From positions 1 to 10,874 of the forward strand of contig JAQUON010000046.1 in NCBI GenBank assembly GCA_028717045.1: a DNA stretch of 10,874 bases, given 5' to 3'. Below the pieces are notes generated by a model. It saw nothing but the letters and a program-made list of their open reading frames with translations, ran no database searches and was not told where the DNA came from. Position numbers and translations under genes: made by a program. Source of the stretch: Candidatus Omnitrophota bacterium. Its GTDB lineage: Bacteria; Omnitrophota; Gorgyraeia; Gygaellales; Profunditerraquicolaceae. The stretch's first letter is position 1. The number at the start of each line of letters is the position of its first letter. Below are positions 9,001 through 10,874 of this stretch, one piece after another.

Positions 9001-10874
9001 TCGCAGAAGAAGCAGCTGCAGGCATTCATTTTGAACGCGGGCCTCCGGCTATCGCCACTATTGCCGCAAGCTCATCCGCAACACACTTACCTATATATAC
9101 CGTCCGCACCTTAACAGTAAATTACGATAACGATAGATCTGTAACCCAGCCGCAAGGCCTAATTCCTTCCGTGCCTGCACGCCGGAGTGCTATCTCTCCG
9201 TGGCAGGAGGCGTTTCGGCACGCAGGCGTGGCAGGAGATTTAGGAGTAGCGGCTATTATTGTATATGTGGGCCTGGCAGGAGCCCCTAACCTCCAGGGTC
9301 TGACCCCTCTTGCACGGGCCCACAATACAACCAGAGGAGGTGTGTCATGGTTAAGATTAACTATGGCGTCCTTGAATTCGACCACGTTGTTGAGTTCGCA
9401 AAAGACCACACCGTATTTGCAGCAGCCAGAGAGAACGGTAACGGCCACCTCAGGATATTCTTACTCAACGAAGGCACAGGAAATATCTATACACGCAACG
9501 GAAGAGCAGATTCCTGGGAAGAGCTTATTGGCTCAGACCGCGATATCGTCTTCGGCCGTATCCAGGCAGCCCGCAACAACCACATCCCGGTCTACAAGAT
9601 CAACGGCTCGCACCAATAACGCATTTGCGCGGGCCGTTGGTTCTTCTTCTCCGCTTGAGTTCGTTAACAAGAAATTAACTATTGCCGCCGCGATTGCTGC
9701 ATCCGTGTTCTGGGTCACCATTATATCTACCAAGCTCTTAGGCATATCTACTGCAGAGGGTTTGGCAAAATTGCTCTTCAATATCTCGCTTCTCTTGCAA
9801 TATGTTTCTGTCGGCTACCTGTTCTGGGTGCTCAATCCTGCCTTGAACAAGCTTTCAGAAGACGCGTATCCTCAGAACTTTAGATTCAGCAATTTCTTAG
9901 GCGGCATGACCTTCGCGATGGTCACTGCGTTAGAGGGCATGATGTCAGGCAAAATTCTGAATGAGTTTACTGTCCTGTTTGCGGTAATGATGCTTAACGT
10001 CGGCAGGTTGTTTGAAGATGCAAAAGAAAACCGCGTCAGGGTTTCCCGCTCAAAATATTTCATGCCGGCAGGGATTGGGTCGGTATTCACTGTCCTTACC
10101 TACGCCAACAGTCAGATACTTCATGATTACCTTAAGCCTTTGAAAGATAGCGCTATCGCCCAGTTTGTCGCGAATCAATTCAATGACTTCTGCGCAGTGC
10201 CCTTGTTTGTATTGGCTACGCCGCTGTTTGTGCATTTGGTGAAACTTATTTTAGACAAGAATAACGCAGATTATGGCCGCACGGCTGTCAGATTATACGG
10301 CAATACCCAAAGGGTTATAAAGACTGCCTTGTTCTGGGCAACAGCCTTGACTCTCATATGCGAAGTATTAGGCATTACCTCGACCCCTGACTGGCGCGAT
10401 GCAGTGGCGTATTTTGTAGGCGCAGGGCTGTTTACGGCCGTGATGAAATACGGGAATAGGCATAAAATATCTTCTGTCAAAGTTACTGCTCAAGTTAAGG
10501 ATAGTAACAAGCCTTCTTCTGGCACATCGAGCCCGCTTATTATGAGCCGCAGGGATTTTATAAAAGTAATAAGCCTTACTTCACTGGCTGGGTTATTAGA
10601 GTTGTCAGGATGTAGTTTAGTGACTGGCCCGGAGGAAGATTTAGAGGTGGTTCTTAATGTTCGTCAAGAACTTTTATCTTCCGGGTTAGAAGCAGTTGTG
10701 GTTGATAGTTATTGTGGCTATTGGAATGGTAGTCGTGCTTCTCAAACATCAATCGCAGTTAATAATAATCTTGCGCCCGTAATTATCTATGGTATAGCTG
10801 AAGGTAATTTACGATATGCAGTTTCAGCAAGGTTGTCTCAAGGAAAGTGGTTAAGGTCGGAAATTGATAAACGA
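1..10874 (+). CDS. Interior of a giant multidomain protein gene (both ends outside the window)
   Basis: Codons starting at base 3 run to base 10874 with no stop, giving about 3,624 residues without the true N- or C-terminus. Recognisable domains occur in this one frame along most of the length: three HExxH zincin-like domains, a GT4-type glycosyltransferase, a kinase-like fold, a HAD phosphohydrolase, a P-loop NTPase, a polytopic membrane region and a Tat lipoprotein signal. SSPL-type motifs sit between them. This cannot be chance openness, because the motifs are spaced correctly inside each domain. Giant ORFs are known from Candidatus Omnitrophota, to which I would tentatively assign this. 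The overall function is unknown; the enzymes suggest carbohydrate and phosphate chemistry combined with proteolysis. The weakest stretch for this frame is about 8970-9640, where a different frame looks coding. The real gene could therefore be split there, or carry an overlapping gene. Confidence 0.9.
3..1205 (+). other. Unrecognised helical region of the giant protein
   Basis: Residues 1-401 match no family I recognise. The first 25 residues look beta-like (SGYFRTITVGQSKAW). The rest is rich in Ala, Glu, Arg, Lys and Leu with long predicted helices, for example residues 45-75 and 260-310, where charged heptad-like runs could form coiled coil. A short beta-like stretch, RGFIAIYDNANSAPF, lies near residue 76. 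There are no Cys or His clusters and no nucleotide-binding motif. It ends where the first metalloprotease-like domain begins, with no SSPL joint between them, so it may be the N-terminal half of that module. It could serve as a scaffold or a propeptide-like region; nothing in the sequence decides this. Confidence 0.5.
1206..1859 (+). other. Zincin-like metallopeptidase domain 1 (HEFIH)
   Basis: Residues 402-619 carry the zinc-metalloprotease signature HEFIH at residues 490-494 (bases 1470-1484). It is preceded by a beta strand (SGSIAITPNTTGIFNVG) and followed by a helical region, as in zincin folds where the two His bind zinc and the Glu is the general base. A third ligand is not certain. NEILTQFLSARE (about residues 593-604) is a plausible place for a gluzincin-type downstream Glu, since it resembles the ExxxQ-helix pattern of other HExxH families. 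Peptide-bond hydrolysis is inferred from the motif alone; the substrate is unknown. An SSPL-variant joint follows directly. It could also be an inactive relative. Confidence 0.6.
1860..1919 (+). repeat. SSPL-type joint 1 (NSPLS variant) with GGIN tail
   Basis: Codons AAT AGC CCG CTC AGT give NSPLS at residues 620-624. It is followed about 10 residues later by SGGINLSSS. It separates the first zincin from the second module. The NSPL form departs from the consensus at the first Ser. From memory, the following GGIN resembles a GGIDF-type tag seen near SSPL/SSPV motifs in Omnitrophota proteins. Confidence 0.55.
1920..2747 (+). other. Zincin domain 2 (HEAGH), FtsH/M41-like
   Basis: Residues 640-915 begin with a helical part, then show HEAGH followed by TFVAL at residues 790-799 (HEAGH at bases 2370-2384). 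HEAGH followed by a hydrophobic helix is typical of FtsH-family (M41) peptidases. Downstream, IKYIAEDEGKGRLS occupies the place of the M41 beta segment, and LGGLIVGEKG...FGTYEQLSQAV resembles the M41 stretch containing GGRAAE and GASNDL, where the third zinc ligand lies. Here the aligned residue is Glu (in TYEQL) rather than the usual Asp. There is no AAA ATPase beside it, unlike true FtsH. The domain ends in a His-rich tail (LHGHEPGHF) immediately before an SSSPL joint. Protease activity is inferred; the M41 assignment is moderate. Confidence 0.6.
2748..2765 (+). repeat. SSPL-type joint 2 (ASSSPL)
   Basis: Codons GCG AGC TCT TCG CCG CTT encode ASSSPL at residues 916-921. It follows the His-rich end of the HEAGH module and precedes a beta-rich segment (KGIIQVGDVITL). 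Confidence 0.85.
2766..3083 (+). other. Small beta-rich segment and proline-rich spacer
   Basis: Residues 922-1027 are not a family I recognise. The first 45 residues alternate hydrophobic and polar residues (IIQVGDVITLNPFIAK, then IQIRITRDGYEIL), suggesting a small beta domain. Next comes a Pro/Gln-rich linker (PRAPPIKPAPLYQYQQQ) and a helical stretch leading into the glycosyltransferase. It could be the N-terminal extension of that enzyme. Confidence 0.45.
3084..4361 (+). other. GT4-type glycosyltransferase domain (GT-B fold)
   Basis: Residues 1028-1453 form a complete GT-B glycosyltransferase of about 420 residues, the usual family size. The N-terminal half opens with a strand and a glycine-rich loop, VVANNWEGHGGVNTY (loop at residues 1040-1047), typical of the GT4 acceptor half. 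The C-terminal half begins near VIFAPHSLVEGKGHLPLL and has YAEAFPLSLVEA, whose Glu 1351 and Glu 1359 form the E-x7-E signature of retaining GT4 enzymes. It continues with GKPVVATHIGGIPD and DGVHGFTF, the donor-nucleotide loop. It should transfer a sugar from a nucleotide donor; the sugar and acceptor cannot be read from the sequence. It is flanked by SSPL joints on both sides, with a spacer on the N-terminal side. This is the most secure functional call in the window. Confidence 0.93.
4362..4400 (+). repeat. SSPL-type joint 3, doubled (ASSPLS and SSSPLS)
   Basis: Two copies lie almost head to tail. ASSPLS at 4362-4379 is spelled GCA TCC TCT CCT TTA TCT, and SSSPLS at 4383-4400 is spelled AGC AGC AGT CCG TTG AGC. 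The two neighbouring copies share almost no bases at the wobble-free Ser codons (TCN against AGY), so they are not a recent DNA duplication. They separate the glycosyltransferase from a signal-like hydrophobic segment. Confidence 0.9.
4401..4500 (+). other. Internal signal-peptide-like / transmembrane segment
   Basis: Immediately after the doubled SSPLS, residues 1467-1500 show a short basic stretch (Arg 1468, Arg 1474, Lys 1477). A hydrophobic run, VFGVPLLLATLYFAAPYQSA, follows and then polar sequence. The order of n-region, h-region and Ala-rich end is that of a Sec signal peptide or signal anchor, yet it is about 1,470 residues into the ORF. As part of an uncut protein it would be a single transmembrane helix. 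The module behind it carries a zincin motif, which fits an exported protease. Confidence 0.55.
4500..5678 (+). other. Zincin metallopeptidase domain 3 (HEIGHH ... DEQFSE)
   Basis: Residues 1500-1892 contain HEIGHH at residues 1740-1745 (bases 5220-5237). This is followed by VSPYAHQMEQYQDEQFSEIY, with DEQFSE at residues 1786-1791. The pairing of HEIGHH with a downstream SPYA...E(D)xFAE helix is characteristic of gluzincin-type peptidases, where the acidic residue of the second motif is the third zinc ligand. A strand before the active-site helix (RAIIIRGADFNLF) supports the fold. The first 150 residues are mostly helical. The domain is preceded by a signal-like segment and ends at an ASSPLS joint. 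Of the three HExxH domains here it has the most complete set of apparent ligands. The substrate is unknown; acting on the SSPL joints is an untested possibility. Confidence 0.72.
5679..5696 (+). repeat. SSPL-type joint 4 (ASSPLS)
   Basis: Codons GCT TCG TCT CCG CTC TCA encode ASSPLS at residues 1893-1898. It follows the third zincin, at the end of a Pro/Lys/Val-rich linker. Confidence 0.9.
5697..5861 (+). other. Short inter-joint spacer with TRGPP motif
   Basis: Residues 1899-1953, between two SSPLS joints, contain one likely helix (EILSRAIEAFTG), a strand (GVVAVP) and then MVTRGPPKAI just before the next joint. It is too small for an enzyme domain. Its RGPP element recurs near 8145 and 9027, each time in a linker region. 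Confidence 0.45.
5862..5879 (+). repeat. SSPL-type joint 5 (SSSPLS)
   Basis: Codons TCT TCT TCG CCT CTC TCC encode SSSPLS at residues 1954-1959, directly before the kinase-like domain. Confidence 0.9.
5880..6752 (+). other. Protein-kinase-like fold domain (divergent)
   Basis: Residues 1960-2250 (about 290, a normal kinase length) show the kinase landmarks in order. A glycine-rich loop, GKGSQKHVYLV, starts at residue 2020. A strand-3 lysine lies in FATKLAI (Lys 2045). A catalytic-loop pattern VKDMASHNVMI has Asp 2154 and Asn 2159 separated exactly as in the HRDxxxxN motif. VVVDIGE supplies Asp 2174 in place of the DFG aspartate. The His before the catalytic Asp is missing (TVKD), so it belongs to an atypical group, perhaps nearer aminoglycoside phosphotransferase or lipid-kinase-like folds. 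ATP-dependent phosphorylation of a protein or small molecule is inferred. SSPL joints border it on both sides. Confidence 0.6.
6753..6770 (+). repeat. SSPL-type joint 6 (ASSPLG)
   Basis: Codons GCT TCT TCG CCA CTC GGC encode ASSPLG at residues 2251-2256. It lies between the kinase-like and HAD domains; Gly replaces the usual following Ser. Confidence 0.9.
6771..7469 (+). other. HAD-superfamily phosphohydrolase domain
   Basis: Residues 2257-2489 carry all four HAD motifs. Motif I is VFDIDDTLID, with nucleophile Asp 2303, acid/base Asp 2305 and Thr 2307 (DxDxT). Motif II is GIVTD, with Thr 2338. A candidate motif III lysine is Lys 2394 in YRFVKG. Motif IV is VFGDNLFFD, with Gly 2452, Asp 2453 and Asp 2458 (GDxxxxD). 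The residues between motifs II and III are a helical insert. The DxDxT form is typical of phosphatases and related Mg-dependent phosphotransferases working through an aspartyl-phosphate. The substrate is not readable. It sits next to a kinase-like domain, so opposing or sequential phosphate chemistry is possible but inferred. Confidence 0.85.
7470..7748 (+). other. Beta-rich tail after the HAD domain
   Basis: Residues 2490-2582 follow the HAD domain within the same SSPL-bounded module. Alternating patterns (VRASIVVPKAKEIDIG, VELSLVSG, VKFHIP, TLQIALAPL) suggest five or six strands and a small beta domain. It has no catalytic motif and I do not recognise it. A substrate-binding or packing role is possible. 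Confidence 0.4.
7749..7766 (+). repeat. SSPL-type joint 7 (ASSPLS)
   Basis: Codons GCC TCT TCT CCT CTT TCT encode ASSPLS at residues 2583-2588. It closes the HAD module and opens a low-complexity stretch. Confidence 0.9.
7767..8366 (+). other. Gly/Ser-rich hinge with GIGS repeats and a weakly hydrophobic region
   Basis: Residues 2589-2788 are mostly linker. About 7920-8045 is very rich in Gly, Ser and Thr, with three GIGS units at 7989, 8010 and 8028 spelled with different codons. After it come a beta-like stretch (AAILQIPINLNIHFGQYL), HLTRGPT at 8145-8165, and two moderately hydrophobic segments (LIGALMSQIAQTG and NIFASVLAVVIP). The latter could be amphipathic helices but are short for membrane spans. 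There is no enzyme motif. A long ORF on the opposite strand here (7442-8023) is a by-product of this composition. Confidence 0.5.
8367..8384 (+). repeat. SSPL-type joint 8 (ASSPVN)
   Basis: Codons GCA TCT TCG CCT GTC AAT encode ASSPVN at residues 2789-2794, directly before the P-loop domain. Val replaces Leu. Confidence 0.85.
8385..8882 (+). other. P-loop NTPase domain, small-molecule-kinase-like
   Basis: Residues 2795-2960 begin with a strand and Walker A loop, VIFFDGHSKAGKTSF, with Gly 2805, Gly 2810, Lys 2811 and Thr 2812 (GxxxxGKT). Downstream, FINGDNFY resembles the DxFY element of uridine-kinase and phosphoribulokinase relatives, and TVVWEASG (Glu 2906) resembles their EG element in place of a classical Walker B Asp. 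A zeta-toxin-like or nucleoside/sugar-kinase-like enzyme is the best guess. At about 165 residues it is compact. It is bounded by SSPV joints on both sides. ATP or GTP binding is well supported; the phosphorylated substrate is unknown. Confidence 0.7.
8883..8900 (+). repeat. SSPL-type joint 9 (VSSPVK)
   Basis: Codons GTT TCT TCT CCT GTA AAA encode VSSPVK at residues 2961-2966, at the end of the P-loop domain. Confidence 0.75.
8958..8972 (+). repeat. SSPL-type joint 10 (SSSPA variant)
   Basis: Codons TCT TCC AGC CCT GCA encode SSSPA at residues 2986-2990. Ala replaces Leu. It lies only about 20 residues after the previous joint, in Ala/Ser-rich sequence, so it may be a chance match. Confidence 0.4.
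9333..9341 (+). promoter_or_regulatory. Strong Shine-Dalgarno sequence for the nested ORF
   Basis: AGAGGAGGT, with AGGAGGT fully complementary to the 16S anti-Shine-Dalgarno, ends 5 bases before the ATG at 9347. No other internal ATG examined in the window has such a site. In the giant frame the same bases encode Arg-Gly-Gly, so the site may also be a codon coincidence. Confidence 0.7.
9347..9619 (+). CDS. Nested 90-residue hypothetical protein in another frame
   Basis: ATG at 9347 to TAA at 9617-9619, in frame +2 relative to the window start and so out of frame with the giant ORF. It begins MVKINYGVLEFDHVVEFA and contains WEELIGSDRDIVFGRI before ending KINGSHQ. The composition is that of a small soluble alpha/beta protein (acidic and aromatic residues, ordered hydrophobics), and the codons favour C-ending forms, unlike a shadow ORF. 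The perfect Shine-Dalgarno at 9333-9341 supports independent translation. I do not recognise the family. The frame is closed just upstream by TAA at 9287-9289, so the start is well limited. Either it is a real overlapping gene, or a once free-standing gene over-read by the giant ORF, or the region hides compensating frame errors. Confidence 0.6.
   Translation: MVKINYGVLEFDHVVEFAKDHTVFAAARENGNGHLRIFLLNEGTGNIYTRNGRADSWEELIGSDRDIVFGRIQAARNNHIPVYKINGSHQ
9642..9659 (+). repeat. SSPL-type joint 11 (SSSPLE)
   Basis: Codons TCT TCT TCT CCG CTT GAG encode SSSPLE at residues 3214-3219. It lies 22 bases after the stop of the nested ORF and immediately before the first transmembrane helix of the membrane module. 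Confidence 0.9.
9660..10523 (+). other. Polytopic membrane module, about 6-8 transmembrane helices
   Basis: Residues 3220-3507 contain repeated hydrophobic runs. The clear ones are about 9675-9728 (LTIAAAIAASVFWVT), 9771-9836 (LLFNISLLLQYVSVGYLFWV), 9891-9947, 9966-10013 (FTVLFAVMMLNVGRLF), 10185-10252 (FCAVPLFVLATPLFVHLVKL), 10317-10380 (ALFWATALTLICEVLGI) and 10404-10448. A weaker one lies near 10068-10120. Basic loops follow several helices (KENRVRVSRSK; KYGNRHK). About 290 residues is a typical length for a small integral membrane protein. I do not recognise the family, and no catalytic or transport motif stands out. It starts directly after SSSPLE and ends in a Lys/Ser linker before TSSPLI. 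Confidence 0.75.
10524..10541 (+). repeat. SSPL-type joint 12 (TSSPLI)
   Basis: Codons ACA TCG AGC CCG CTT ATT encode TSSPLI at residues 3508-3513. The very next codon is ATG, opening a twin-arginine lipoprotein signal, so the joint abuts what looks like an original protein N-terminus. Confidence 0.9.
10542..10874 (+). other. Tat-type lipoprotein signal and start of an unrecognised module (runs off the window)
   Basis: From Met 3514 the sequence reads MSRRDFIK, a perfect SRRxFxK twin-arginine motif. A hydrophobic core (VISLTSLAGLLEL) and a lipobox-like LSGC follow, with Cys 3537 at position 24 counted from the Met. In a free protein this would direct Tat export and lipid attachment at Cys, followed by a typical Ser/Thr/Gly linker. 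The rest (about 88 residues, including VVVDSYCGYWNG and APVIIYGIAEG) is alpha/beta-like but unrecognised and cut by the window end. No Shine-Dalgarno precedes the Met, so it is unlikely to start translation separately. It looks like an exported lipoprotein gene fused into the chain. Confidence 0.7.

Larger units (their letters stand above)
8901..9641 (+). other. Low-order stretch of the giant frame overlapping a nested ORF
   Basis: Residues 2967-3213 show no domain. The first part is Ala/Ser-rich with GIHFERGPPAI at 9021-9053, resembling the RGP element at 5841 and 8154. From 9360 to 9614 the giant frame is about 39% Ser plus Thr (33 of 85 residues), the look of a shadow frame, while frame +2 in the same place has an ordinary protein composition and its own ribosome binding site. 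The frame nevertheless has no stop. No start codon lies between 9618 and the first transmembrane segment, so the next module seems to need translation coming through here. It may be former intergenic sequence plus a small gene, read through after fusion. Confidence 0.5.

Noticed and set aside
9205..9210. AGGAGG resembling a ribosome binding site
   Set aside because: No ATG, GTG or TTG start lies at a suitable distance downstream that opens a sensible frame.
9310..9340. TTGCAC as a -35 box for a promoter before the nested ORF
   Set aside because: No acceptable -10 hexamer lies 16-18 bases downstream, and the place a -10 would occupy is the Shine-Dalgarno itself.
9122..9448. 108-codon ORF on the - strand opposite the nested gene
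   Set aside because: The product is Arg/Ala/Pro-rich without a fold pattern, and the + strand here has a better coding candidate with a Shine-Dalgarno.

Overview
The window is the interior of one gigantic protein-coding gene on the + strand. Reading codons that begin at base 3, there is no stop codon from one end to the other (about 3,624 codons), and the frame is open at both edges, so neither the start nor the end of the gene is present. Every residue number below counts the codon at base 3 as residue 1. No promoter, terminator, tRNA, rRNA, CRISPR array or insertion sequence is visible.

Giant multidomain ORFs of this kind, with short SSPL-type joints between unrelated enzyme domains, point to Candidatus Omnitrophota (former OP3), where giant genes are known. 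This placement comes from memory of that group and is moderately confident. The window has no taxonomic marker.

Layout: an unrecognised helical region (3-1205); a first zincin-like domain with HEFIH (1206-1859); a joint reading NSPLS; a second zincin with HEAGH, FtsH/M41-like (1920-2747); a small beta region and spacer (2766-3083); a clear GT4-type glycosyltransferase (3084-4361); a doubled SSPLS joint; a signal-peptide-like hydrophobic segment (4401-4500) leading into a third zincin with HEIGHH (4500-5678); a spacer; a protein-kinase-like fold (5880-6752); a HAD-type phosphohydrolase plus a beta-rich tail (6771-7748); a Gly/Ser-rich hinge (7767-8366); a P-loop kinase-like domain (8385-8882); a disordered-looking stretch (8883-9641); a polytopic membrane module (9660-10523); and a complete twin-arginine lipoprotein signal sequence (10542-10613) starting a new module that runs off the window.

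Nested inside the disordered stretch, in another frame, is a 90-codon ORF (9347-9619) with a perfect Shine-Dalgarno sequence and natural codon use. There the giant frame reads as a Ser/Thr-rich shadow. This is the one place where the single-giant-ORF model is strained.

Twelve SSPL-like joints (SSPL, SSPV, SSPA and one NSPL) fall almost exactly at module borders, spelled with different synonymous codons. Two of them directly precede signal-peptide-like sequences. This suggests a chain of formerly independent proteins, and possibly a bacterial polyprotein cut at the joints. Cutting is inference; only the motif pattern is seen.
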